Source: UBA3064 sp023258775 (lineage in GTDB: Bacteria; Pseudomonadota; Gammaproteobacteria; Burkholderiales; Burkholderiaceae_E). From it: 14,877 nt of DNA. A program made the position numbers and the translations under genes. Below the pieces are notes generated by a model. That model was not told where the DNA came from. It worked only from the letters and a program-made list of their open reading frames with translations, and did not search any database. The DNA lies in contig JBIKXS010000054.1 in assembly GCA_044355655.1 (NCBI GenBank), positions 1 to 14,877 of the forward strand. Reading direction: 5' to 3'. Positions 7,571 through 14,256 of the stretch are shown here, piece after piece. Position 1 is the stretch's first letter. The number at the start of each line of letters is the position of its first letter.

Positions 7571-8058
7571 TGAAACGAATCCTTGTGCTGACCGAAGCAC
7601 TCGCCGCGCTTTTTCTCTTGCTCATTGCCTTGCTAACGGCAGGCAATGTGGTCATGCGAGACCTTTTCAGCGTGCAGATTCCAGACTGGTTTGACGGATC
7701 AAAGCTACTCCAGGGTATCGCGCTTTTTTGGGGATTTGCGGTCGCCACCTATCATGGCAGTCATATTTGTGTTGACATCCTTTGGGAACATGTCAATTCG
7801 GAGCGGCAACGGTTGATTGATCTGATTGCAACAACGATCACGCTTGTCTTCCTCCTGGCCATGACATGGATGGTTTGGGTCAAAGTGGCGAGTGTTGGAT
7901 CACAAACCACGAGTGATTTGCAGCTTCGGCTCGATTACTTCTATGCCCTTGCTGCGGTTGGCACAAGTGTGGCGGTGGTGCTGGCTGCCGTCAGGCTTGT
8001 CAACCTTTGGCATAAGCCCTCTATTGCGATCCGATCGGGGAATCAGCTTGGATCGTGA
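7570..8058 (+). CDS. dctQ: TRAP transporter small permease subunit (DctQ family)
   Basis: A 162-residue inner-membrane protein with four predicted hydrophobic segments: about residues 8-28, 46-66 (LLQGIALFWGFAVATYHGSHI), 87-108 and 125-147. This is the usual DctQ topology and length. The ATG at 7570 overlaps the dctP stop (TGATG); a GTG three bases earlier is possible but less natural. The C-terminus overlaps the start of dctM. DctQ pairs with DctM in sodium-driven solute import and is needed for assembly of the transporter. The segment is poorly conserved in the family, so identification rests on topology and on position between dctP and dctM. Confidence 0.88.
   Translation: MKRILVLTEALAALFLLLIALLTAGNVVMRDLFSVQIPDWFDGSKLLQGIALFWGFAVATYHGSHICVDILWEHVNSERQRLIDLIATTITLVFLLAMTWMVWVKVASVGSQTTSDLQLRLDYFYALAAVGTSVAVVLAAVRLVNLWHKPSIAIRSGNQLGS
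8037..8040 (+). promoter_or_regulatory. Ribosome binding site deciding the dctM TTG start
   Basis: GGGG lying 7 bases before the TTG at 8048, inside the end of dctQ. It supports a short overlap with dctQ rather than the 7892 ATG, which would overlap dctQ by 167 bases. Confidence 0.45.
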
Positions 8059-9349
8059 TGTTGTTGCCCTAGCGGGTTTTGTGCTGATGTTCTTGTTGAT
8101 GGCGATACGGGTTCCAATTGGTATCGCCATGGGAATTGCCGGTGTTGGCGGTTTTGCACTGCTTTCGGGCCTCAAGCCGGCCCTTAACCTCTTGGCCAAT
8201 GTTCCCCTGTCGGTCGTAACAGATTACAACCTCAGCGTGATCCCGATGTTTGTGTTGATGGGGGCCTTTGCATCGCATGCGGGGATGAGTAAGGAGTTGT
8301 TTTCAGCGGGACGTGCTTGGTTAGGTCATCGAAAAGGGGGCTTAGCGCTCGCCTCAATTGCGGCATGCGCAGGTTTTGCTGCGATCAACGGTTCGTCGGT
8401 TGCTACCGCAGCCACCATGACACAAGTAGCACTGCCCGAAATGCGGCGTGCGGGCTATCACCCGGGTTTCTCATCGGGTTTGATCGCCGCTGGTGGCACG
8501 CTCGGCATCATGATTCCTCCTTCGGTGATTTTTGTGTTGTACGGCATCATGACCGAAACCGATATTTCGAAGCTATTTGCCGCCGGCGTGCTGCCTGGTT
8601 TAATGGCGGTGTTGTTTTACGCCCTCGTTGTTTCTGCAATGGCGCACTGGTCACCGCAGTCCTTGCCCAAAGGCAAGTTTCACTCCTTGGCTGAGCGCAT
8701 CGGAACCTTGCGGGAATTATGGGCTGTTCTTCTGTTATTCCTTTTTGTGTTGGGGGGAATCTATGGTGGACTGTTCACCGTGCAAGAAGCATCAGGCGTT
8801 GGAGCTGTTGGTACATTGCTGATTGGCATAGCAAGAGGGCATTTGCGCTGGCCGAATATCAAACAAGCCCTGATCGACTCCTTACGCGTGTCGTCGGCCA
8901 TCATGATGATTGTTGTGGGTGCCTTTTTATTCGGCTACTTCCTTGCGATTACCCAATTCACGCAGAAGTCCGTCGACTGGCTGGTAAACCTTCCGGTAGG
9001 TCCTTACGGCATTTTGGCCTTGGTAATGCTGGGTTATTTCATTTTGGGGGCCGTCATGGATGAATTAGCCATGATTTTGCTGACGGTACCCATTGTATTT
9101 CCGGTCATGATCAAGCTGGGTTTTGATCCGGTGTGGTTTGGCGTGATCATCGTGATGGCAGTAAGTTTTGGCATGATCTGTCCGCCGGTTGGTATGAATG
9201 TTTTCGTCATCAATTCGATTGCGAAAGATGTCTCATTAGGGGCGATTTACAAGGGCACGATGCCTTTCATCGCCGTCGACTTGCTACGTCTGATCATCTT
9301 ATGTGCATTTCCTTCGATTGCTTTATGGTTGCCTAGTATGGTTGATTAG
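8048..9349 (+). CDS. dctM: TRAP transporter large permease subunit (DctM family)
   Basis: A 433-residue polytopic membrane protein, the transport channel of the TRAP system. Length and hydrophobic pattern (about a dozen segments) match DctM. The conserved core INGSSVATAATMTQVALPEM, followed by RRAGYHPGFSSGLIAAGGTL and GIMIPPSVIFVLYG, is diagnostic. A second repeat-like region carries GAVMDELAMILLTVPIVFPV and FGMICPPVGMNVFVI. The start is assigned to TTG 8048 (MDRDVVALAGFVLMF), which overlaps dctQ by 11 bases. The frame continues upstream to an ATG at 7892, but those extra residues are polar, lie wholly within dctQ and are unlike the family. It is the last gene of the plus-strand block; no strong terminator follows. 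Confidence 0.9.
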   Translation: MDRDVVALAGFVLMFLLMAIRVPIGIAMGIAGVGGFALLSGLKPALNLLANVPLSVVTDYNLSVIPMFVLMGAFASHAGMSKELFSAGRAWLGHRKGGLALASIAACAGFAAINGSSVATAATMTQVALPEMRRAGYHPGFSSGLIAAGGTLGIMIPPSVIFVLYGIMTETDISKLFAAGVLPGLMAVLFYALVVSAMAHWSPQSLPKGKFHSLAERIGTLRELWAVLLLFLFVLGGIYGGLFTVQEASGVGAVGTLLIGIARGHLRWPNIKQALIDSLRVSSAIMMIVVGAFLFGYFLAITQFTQKSVDWLVNLPVGPYGILALVMLGYFILGAVMDELAMILLTVPIVFPVMIKLGFDPVWFGVIIVMAVSFGMICPPVGMNVFVINSIAKDVSLGAIYKGTMPFIAVDLLRLIILCAFPSIALWLPSMVD

Positions 9350-9483
9350 ACCAGTCCTGATTCTCGAAGGTGGCGGTATTTATAAGGATTAAACACGCAT
9401 ATCGCCAAACCGGCGTACACGCCAGACCGAGCAGGTAGGGGCTCGCTACGGTCCCGAGATAGTGGCTAGGACAGCAAGCGGCC
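9350..9483. other. Convergent gap between dctM and the TauD-like gene
   Basis: 134 bases between two genes pointing at each other. There is a GGCGT-AC-ACGCC inverted repeat (9412-9423) and an imperfect GGCGGTAT/ATATCGCC pair (9373-9380 with 9400-9405 region), but no T run on either strand. I see no clear terminator or gene. Confidence 0.5.
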
Positions 9484-10461
9484 TTATGCTGCGGCAACGC
9501 GCCTTTGCTTTGCCATCTTGCGCTGTGCGGTGTTCAATGTTGGTTCAAAGGTGCCGCAAGTCAAACGCTCGCCAGCGCGATATTGAGGCGCATAGTCGAA
9601 CACCGCATAGTGCTGTGTTTGACAGTTATCCCAAATGACCAAGGAGTCTGGCTCCCATTTGAATCTCACCATAAACTCCGGCTTCTTGATCCATTCAAAA
9701 AGCATTCGAAGCAACGCCTCGCTGAGATCGAGGTGAAGGCCAACTAAGCGTTTTGTCCAAATACTATTTACAAAGAGTAAATTTCGGTGATTAAACGGAT
9801 GTGTGATCACCGCCGGGTGGATCACTGAGGGGTTGTCCTGAAGCAGTTTGATTTCTCGATTGATCACTGCATCTTTGAGCGCTTCACTACTCATGCGCTG
9901 CTTGGCTGGCTTCTTAGCTTGCGTTTTGACCTCGGCAAGATGCTGGCGCTCAATGAGCCTGTACACCGCGTTAATACGTCGGAAGTGAAAGGGCAGATCG
10001 TGCTCCGCGTGCAATCCCATCAAAAGCGTTTGCAATTCGGCGCCGAGCGCATCGAAGGCTGCAGCGGCACTAGCCCACATCGTGTCGCCGCCTGCGGTTG
10101 GCAAATCAGTAATGCGCAGCATCGACACGAGGTTGGGTTTTTTTCTGAAGGTCACATCGGTATGCCACCGATCAGTCTCGGGATTATCAATACCCTCGTG
10201 AGAAATCAATTGTATTTGGGGGTGATCAGGAAGGTGTGGAAAAAACTCATGTTTTTCCATATCACCGAAAACCTGGCCTAATCGAAGGTAGGCCTCCGGC
10301 GTCATCTTTTGTGCTCGAAAAAAGAGCACGCCGTGCTTCCAAAGCGCAAGTTTGATTTCTGCGTAGATGGCCTTTGAAGGTACTTGGTTGAGATCAACAC
10401 CTGAAACATAAGCGCCAACGGTCGGTGTTGCTTCAGTTATTTTAATGTGCTTAAAAGTCAT
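9484..10461 (-). CDS. TauD/TfdA-family Fe(II)/2-oxoglutarate-dependent dioxygenase
   Basis: A 325-residue cytoplasmic non-haem iron oxygenase. The facial triad is visible: His100 and Asp102 in RWHTDVTF, and His284 in NCQTQHYAVFDY. Arg295, 11 residues after the distal His, fits the 2-oxoglutarate-binding Arg of TauD, and Arg299 fits the TauD arginine that binds the substrate sulfonate. His71 (EKHEFFPH) also matches a TauD sulfonate contact, while TauD Tyr73 and Asn95 are replaced by Phe74 and Thr96. A lysine-rich insert (about 160-205) makes the protein longer than TauD (about 283). The ATG at 10461 has GGGAG 7 bases upstream. It is the last gene of an SBP-ATPase-permease-dioxygenase operon, 30 bases after the permease. 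Expected chemistry is hydroxylation next to an anionic group, with release of that group; the substrate may be a sulfonate or carboxylate and need not be taurine. Confidence 0.9.
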   Translation of the reverse strand: MTFKHIKITEATPTVGAYVSGVDLNQVPSKAIYAEIKLALWKHGVLFFRAQKMTPEAYLRLGQVFGDMEKHEFFPHLPDHPQIQLISHEGIDNPETDRWHTDVTFRKKPNLVSMLRITDLPTAGGDTMWASAAAAFDALGAELQTLLMGLHAEHDLPFHFRRINAVYRLIERQHLAEVKTQAKKPAKQRMSSEALKDAVINREIKLLQDNPSVIHPAVITHPFNHRNLLFVNSIWTKRLVGLHLDLSEALLRMLFEWIKKPEFMVRFKWEPDSLVIWDNCQTQHYAVFDYAPQYRAGERLTCGTFEPTLNTAQRKMAKQRRVAAA

Positions 10462-10491
10462 AACATTCTCCCGATGCTTCGATAAACTGTC

Positions 10492-11247
10492 TCATTGCCA
10501 GTGCAAAAGTCGTCGCTCAATCATGTTGAGCAATTTCACAATCAACATGCCGATCAAGGCCAAGTCGATCATGAGTGACCAAACCCCGTCGATGGCAAAA
10601 GTCGATGCCAGATAGGACAATTGCTGACCTAAGCCTCGCTCCGATGCAATAACTTCTGCACCCACCACGCCAAGGAATGCGTAAATCAAACCCAAACGCA
10701 AACCCGAGAACAAAACCGGTATGGCACCGGGCAGAGTCACTGCAAAAAAGAGGTCCCGACTGCTTGCACCAAGGGTTCGGGTGAGGGTGATATGGTCTTG
10801 ACTGACACCTCGGATACCTGCCACCGTGCTAGACAAAACAATAAAAAAGCTAAGGGAGAAACCCATTGCAATTTTTGAACCAACGCCGAGTCCGAACCAA
10901 AGAATAAACAATGGCACCAGGGCAATCCTTGGCAGGGCGTTTAGTGCCCCGAGATACGGTTCGCAAAATGCCTCAAAGCGAGGCCATGTTACAAAAGCTA
11001 ATCCGATCGCGATTGCACATACCGAGCCTAAAGCGAATGAGCTCAGCACCGAAAACAGCGTCCAGGCCAAATCGCCCCAGAGTCTGGCGTTAAAAAAATT
11101 ATCAATGGTGAATGTGGCGATACCGAGCGGCGTGCCAACAAAGCTAGGGTCGATGAGTCCCTTGTTAGCGGCAAATTCCCAAAGTAGCGAAAAAGATATC
11201 AAGAATAGAACGTGGTGCCACAGACTTGGTTTGCTATCAGCCCTCAT
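10492..11247 (-). CDS. ABC transporter permease, NitT/TauT (SsuC/TauC) type
   Basis: A 251-residue inner-membrane protein with about six hydrophobic segments, of the length usual for TauC and SsuC. The EAA-loop, where the ATPase docks, is seen as LTRTLGASSRDLFFAVTLPG (about 159-178) followed by AIPVLFSGLRLGL. ALPRIALVPLFILWFGLG (about 109-126) is typical of this permease group. The frame stays open upstream to 11397, but those residues are hydrophilic and lie inside the ATPase gene. The ATG at 11247 overlaps the ATPase end by 11 bases and has GGATGG upstream, so I chose it. It is translationally coupled to the ATPase and followed by the dioxygenase. Confidence 0.9.
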   Translation of the reverse strand: MRADSKPSLWHHVLFLISFSLLWEFAANKGLIDPSFVGTPLGIATFTIDNFFNARLWGDLAWTLFSVLSSFALGSVCAIAIGLAFVTWPRFEAFCEPYLGALNALPRIALVPLFILWFGLGVGSKIAMGFSLSFFIVLSSTVAGIRGVSQDHITLTRTLGASSRDLFFAVTLPGAIPVLFSGLRLGLIYAFLGVVGAEVIASERGLGQQLSYLASTFAIDGVWSLMIDLALIGMLIVKLLNMIERRLLHWQ

Positions 11248-12001
11248 GTTGTGCCCATCCCGACTCAAGATAACGCCATACTTGTTGATACATGTGATGA
11301 AATGCGTCGTTAGTTTGTAGTTCCCTAATTGATCTTGGGCGAGGCAGTGGAACTTGAAGGTCGGCAATAATTCGCCCAGGTCGTGATGACATGACAATCA
11401 CCCGATCGGAAAGCGCAACGGCTTCAGCAAGATCATGGGTAACAAACATCACGGTTCGATGACTTTCATGGCATAACTGCAAGAGTAGGTCTTGCAGATG
11501 AAGTTTGGTTTGTGCGTCAAGAGCCCCAAATGGCTCATCCATCAGGAGCAACGGCGAATTCATTGCAAAGGTTCTTGCAAGGGCAACACGCTGGCGCATG
11601 CCATGCGAGAGCGCTTTTGGAAGGCTTTGCTCGAACCCGCGTAAACCTACGCGTTGAAGCATGTTCGCCGCAATAGTTCGCGCTTGGCCAGGCGCCATCC
11701 CGCGCACTTTTAAACCAAAGGCTGCGTTGTCTAGCGCGCTAGCCCATGGCAATAAACTGTCTCGTGCAAGCATGTAGGCGACATTGGCACTGCCAAGCCT
11801 TGGTGCATGCCCGGCAACGGTTAACCGCTGTCCCACTGGCAATTCGACCAAACCGGCACACAGATTAAGCAAGGTGGTTTTGCCACAACCGCTTGGGCCC
11901 ACAACAGCCAAGAACTCGCCCTCACGCAGGGACAGGTTGACGTCTTGCAAGACGTCTTCCCTGCCATCAAAGCTCAGGCTCAGTTGCTGGATGTCGACCA
12001 A
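11237..12001 (-). CDS. ABC transporter ATP-binding protein, NitT/TauT (SsuB/TauB) type
   Basis: A 254-residue ATPase energising the importer. Walker A is GPSGCGKT (35-42), the signature LSHGMRQR (131-138), Walker B LLLMDEP (151-157) with catalytic Glu156, and the switch His189 is in FVTHDL. Two departures from the textbook pattern are seen. The signature has His for the first Gly of LSGG, and the Q-loop region YMLARDSLLPW (77-86) has Ala where Gln is expected. From memory both occur in a subgroup of NitT/TauT ATPases, so loss of activity is not implied. The start is TTG at 12001, with no clear ribosome site; it lies 38 bases after the stop of the binding-protein gene, so coupling is possible. 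The 3' end overlaps the permease. Confidence 0.9.
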   Translation of the reverse strand: MVDIQQLSLSFDGREDVLQDVNLSLREGEFLAVVGPSGCGKTTLLNLCAGLVELPVGQRLTVAGHAPRLGSANVAYMLARDSLLPWASALDNAAFGLKVRGMAPGQARTIAANMLQRVGLRGFEQSLPKALSHGMRQRVALARTFAMNSPLLLMDEPFGALDAQTKLHLQDLLLQLCHESHRTVMFVTHDLAEAVALSDRVIVMSSRPGRIIADLQVPLPRPRSIRELQTNDAFHHMYQQVWRYLESGWAQHEG

Positions 12002-12039
12002 GGGCGCATATGCCAGTTTTGATGATGGGGCTAACTGCC

Positions 12040-13026
12040 TCAGGGAAGTACGAGCTTGGACATATCGACTGGCGCAGGCAATAGCTTGGATGCAGCCATG
12101 CCATCGGCAACCACTTGCATCGCTGTGACATTTGTTTTTGCTTTGAAGGTCGCAATATTATTCCGCAACACAACTTCAGCAATTTCGTCGGCCTTTGGAA
12201 GTTGCATCCCGAAGGTCGACTTCAAGATAGCGAGCGTTGCGTTGAAGTTTTTCGGATCTTGTACGAAATTTTCTGCTTGCGTTAGTGCTCTTCTGAATGC
12301 AGCAATGCTTGCGGCATTGCTATCGGCCCAGGCGGCCTTGACCATCAGCACGCCTGCTCCGCCTCGGGTCTTGATAATGCTGCTTGGTCCTTCGCCCTTG
12401 CGCGGATCCACGATGATGCGACAAGCTTTCAATACTTCACACATTCCGTCGCTTGGGGAGAAAGTCATCACCACATCGACCTGGCCGTTCGTTAGGGCGG
12501 GAAATGCTGTGTTTGGTGCGCCAACAGCTACAAAAGTTACATCGTTGGCGCTCAGTCCAGCATCACGCAACATATCAATGACCTGAAACTCTGCGCCAGA
12601 TCCTCGCTGCGTGACGCCAATTTTCAAACCCTTAAGTGATTTGATGATCTCTGGATAGCCCTTGGACTCATTAGGGAGTTCGGTTTTCGTCCCGGCGACC
12701 AAAAAAAATACAGGGTCAACAAATCCTGCACCAATGATCTTGATGGGCGCCTTGCGCGCACCTGCGGCGGCAGCCACTTCCGCTGGCCCATAGGCAATGT
12801 CAATATCACCGGCAAGCATGGTCTGCAAGCCCAAGGGGGCAGCTGCGATCGTTTTTAGCTCGCAGTTCAAACCCTCCGCTTTGCAATAGCCGTTAGCTTG
12901 GGCGACTCGAACCAGCAAATTTCCGGTGCCGGGATAATCCTGAATCTTGAGGGTTGTTTGTGAGTTTGCCGCGCTTCCCGCAAGAAAAACAAAAGCGATC
13001 AATAAGACATTGATAAGGGTTTTCAA
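12040..13026 (-). CDS. ABC transporter periplasmic binding protein, NMT1/TauA/SsuA-like
   Basis: A 328-residue exported substrate-binding protein. From TTG 13026 it reads MKTLINVLLIAFVFLAGSAA, an ordinary signal peptide with likely cleavage near SAA/NSQ. The mature part, beginning TTLKIQDYPGTGNLLVRVAQ, and the GLKIGVTQRGSGAEFQVIDM segment fit the NMT1/ABC-type nitrate-sulfonate binding fold. Four cysteines occur in two close pairs (CKAEGLNC and MCEVLKAC), which could form disulfides in the periplasm. I chose 13026 because GGAGAC lies at 13036-13031. The frame extends to 13068, but the added residues interrupt the signal peptide pattern and lack a ribosome site. It is the first gene of the operon and divergent from the Crp/Fnr gene. 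Ligand unknown; a small anionic organosulfonate or carboxylate is inferred from the operon. Confidence 0.87.
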   Translation of the reverse strand: MKTLINVLLIAFVFLAGSAANSQTTLKIQDYPGTGNLLVRVAQANGYCKAEGLNCELKTIAAAPLGLQTMLAGDIDIAYGPAEVAAAAGARKAPIKIIGAGFVDPVFFLVAGTKTELPNESKGYPEIIKSLKGLKIGVTQRGSGAEFQVIDMLRDAGLSANDVTFVAVGAPNTAFPALTNGQVDVVMTFSPSDGMCEVLKACRIIVDPRKGEGPSSIIKTRGGAGVLMVKAAWADSNAASIAAFRRALTQAENFVQDPKNFNATLAILKSTFGMQLPKADEIAEVVLRNNIATFKAKTNVTAMQVVADGMAASKLLPAPVDMSKLVLP

Positions 13027-13030
13027 GTCT

Positions 13031-13036
13031 GTCTCC
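13031..13036 (-). promoter_or_regulatory. Ribosome binding site deciding the binding-protein TTG start
   Basis: GGAGAC on the minus strand, about 5 bases from TTG 13026. It supports the start that gives a clean signal peptide. Confidence 0.6.
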
Positions 13037-13120
13037 AACATTATTCTAAGGTTTTGGTCTTTTCGCACCTGGCTGGGAAGGTCTCGAACTGAAACACCCA
13101 GGCAAGCGCATAGAGCAGTA

Positions 13121-13145
13121 TTTTCGCGCAGTTGATTGCGGAAAA
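13121..13145. promoter_or_regulatory. Candidate operator between the transporter operon and the Crp/Fnr gene
   Basis: CGCA-N6-TGCG (13127-13140) is a dyad with the 6-base spacing of Crp/Fnr sites. It is flanked by TTTTC (13121-13125) and GAAAA (13141-13145), though the outer arms are one base off the inner axis. It lies about 30 bases before the regulator start and about 100 before the transporter start. Recognition by the regulator is inference. Confidence 0.35.
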
Positions 13146-13171
13146 CCTACACCAAGGTGACAATCAGATCA

Positions 13172-13879
13172 ATGCTCACGCGCAATCCTTTACCGTCTTT
13201 AGACATGTCATCCTTAGCTGATGCCTTGCGCGATGCTTTGGGCACGCACGAAAAAACCCCAAGCAGTGACGGTTTAGTAGCGCTTTTGTCAGACTTGGGT
13301 CGGCGCCACAGCTGGGTCAGCGGTGATATCTTGGTTCGGCAGGGTGATGCGGTTGATCAGGTCTCCCTTTGTTTGAGTGGAAGTTTTCGGGTCATGATCA
13401 ACAGTGCGGATGGCCAAGCTATGTTGCTGCGCTTTCTCAAGCCTGGGGAGCTTTTTGGTTTACCTTCAATGTTTGCAGGTGCAGCATTTCCAACCGATGT
13501 GATTTGCGAGCAAGACGGTGAAACGCTCAGCCTGAATAAATTGGCACTGGAAAGGCTTCTCGTTGATCAACCCATCCTGGCTATTGGCTTAATTGAAAGC
13601 TTGGCGATCAGGGTGGCCGAATTGTTTTCCTTGATCGAAGCCACCTTATTGCAGTCGCTTAGACAACGGGTTCACCTTCGCCTGATCGTCCTCGCGAACG
13701 CCCATGGTGAGCGCCTTCGCGATGGCGGTGTTCGTCTTTCACTTAGTCAGCAAGATTTCGCACGTGCCGTAAATGCCTCCCGGCAAAAAGTGCAGCGTGA
13801 ACTCAAGCGAATGGAGCATGAGGGCCTAGTTTCGTTAGGTTATCGCAGCATCACCTTGCTTGGGATGCCAAATTCATGA
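13172..13879 (+). CDS. Crp/Fnr-family transcriptional regulator
   Basis: A 235-residue DNA-binding regulator. Residues about 40-130 form a cyclic-nucleotide-binding-type beta-barrel (GDILVRQGDAVDQVSLCLSG, then LLRFLKPGELFGLPSMFAG). A long dimer helix follows, then a winged helix with LSQQDFARAVNASRQKVQR (about 191-209) and KRMEHEGLVSL. The Arg-Ser pair that binds cAMP phosphate in Crp is absent: the segment reads AAFPTDV (about 104-110). No Fnr-like N-terminal cysteine cluster is present, so the signal is neither obviously cAMP nor an oxygen-sensing Fe-S cluster. The ATG at 13172 has AAGGTGA 11 bases upstream, a rather long gap; TTG 13136 and ATG 13205 are alternatives. It is divergent from the binding-protein operon, which it probably controls along with itself. 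A likely terminator follows about 50 bases downstream. Confidence 0.88.
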   Translation: MLTRNPLPSLDMSSLADALRDALGTHEKTPSSDGLVALLSDLGRRHSWVSGDILVRQGDAVDQVSLCLSGSFRVMINSADGQAMLLRFLKPGELFGLPSMFAGAAFPTDVICEQDGETLSLNKLALERLLVDQPILAIGLIESLAIRVAELFSLIEATLLQSLRQRVHLRLIVLANAHGERLRDGGVRLSLSQQDFARAVNASRQKVQRELKRMEHEGLVSLGYRSITLLGMPNS

Positions 13880-13929
13880 TGCTTTTTAACAGTGATAATT
13901 ATTTACGGCGAAACGACCTTTGCGATGAT

Positions 13930-13956
13930 GGAAAAACTTCGCGGTTTTTTCCTTTT
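13930..13956 (+). terminator. Likely Rho-independent terminator of the Crp/Fnr gene
   Basis: GGAAAAAC (13930-13937) pairs with GTTTTTTCC (13944-13952), with one bulged T and a loop of six, followed by TTTT (13953-13956). The stem is A/T-rich, so strength is uncertain. It lies about 50 bases after the stop codon. Confidence 0.55.
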
Positions 13957-14256
13957 GCTCGGCTGAGCTATACACAAATTCTGGCGAGCGTCAAGTCGCG
14001 ATTTCAGGGAGGTTTCTCGTGTGACTCTACTGGAGAATTTTTCTAAGTATATGAATTTAAAGACATTTATTTTGATTAAAACTTAGGCAAACTGCTGATC
14101 TTCGGGGAGTTTCAAGCACTTAAGCGCGTTAGGCCTAAGCTATCAACAAAGTTATCCACAGAGAATGTGCATGAGATGTAACAGGCAAGCTGCAAAGCAA
14201 ATTCCTTTCCATGTGCTAAGTCTTCCGACCAACCCGACGAATGGATCGTCAAGCCT
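13957..14256. other. Non-coding stretch: AT-rich block followed by a perfect DnaA-box sequence
   Basis: No gene is seen here. Bases 14036-14085 contain only 7 G/C in 50. Downstream lie a 10-bp palindrome TTAGGCCTAA (14129-14138), CTATCAACA (14140-14148) and TTATCCACA (14152-14160), the last being a perfect DnaA box. CTATACACA (13968-13976) is a looser match on the other side. Arms CTTAGGC (14082-14088) and GCCTAAG (14133-14139) form a widely spaced inverted repeat. Neither dnaA, a rep gene, nor rpmH is near, so an origin is not claimed. It could be the decayed upstream region of the nitrile hydratase remnant. Confidence 0.4.

Noticed and set aside
7892..8047. N-terminal extension of DctM to the ATG at 7892
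   Set aside because: It is wholly within dctQ in another frame and unlike DctM; TTG 8048 gives a standard N-terminus.
8317..9063. Several long plus-strand frames within dctM (for example 8317-8694 and 8719-9063)
   Set aside because: They are out-of-frame shadows of a clear DctM gene, with Cys/His/Arg-rich composition and no family resemblance.
9412..9423. GGCGT-AC-ACGCC repeat as a bidirectional terminator
   Set aside because: The two-base loop is too tight for a hairpin and no T run follows on either strand.
10826..11320. 164-codon plus-strand frame opposite the permease
   Set aside because: Antisense shadow of a well-supported ABC permease; no ribosome site or recognisable domain.
11248..11397. 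N-terminal extension of the ABC permease to 11397
   Set aside because: The extra 50 residues are polar, lie inside the ATPase gene and lack family similarity; the ATG at 11247 gives the normal permease length.
13043..13048. Minus-strand TAGAAT as a -10 box for the binding-protein operon
   Set aside because: A transcript from it would begin almost at the ribosome binding site of TTG 13026, and no -35 hexamer is present.
13957..14256. Calling this region the chromosomal oriC
   Set aside because: Only one perfect DnaA box and two near matches, and no dnaA, rpmH or rep gene nearby.
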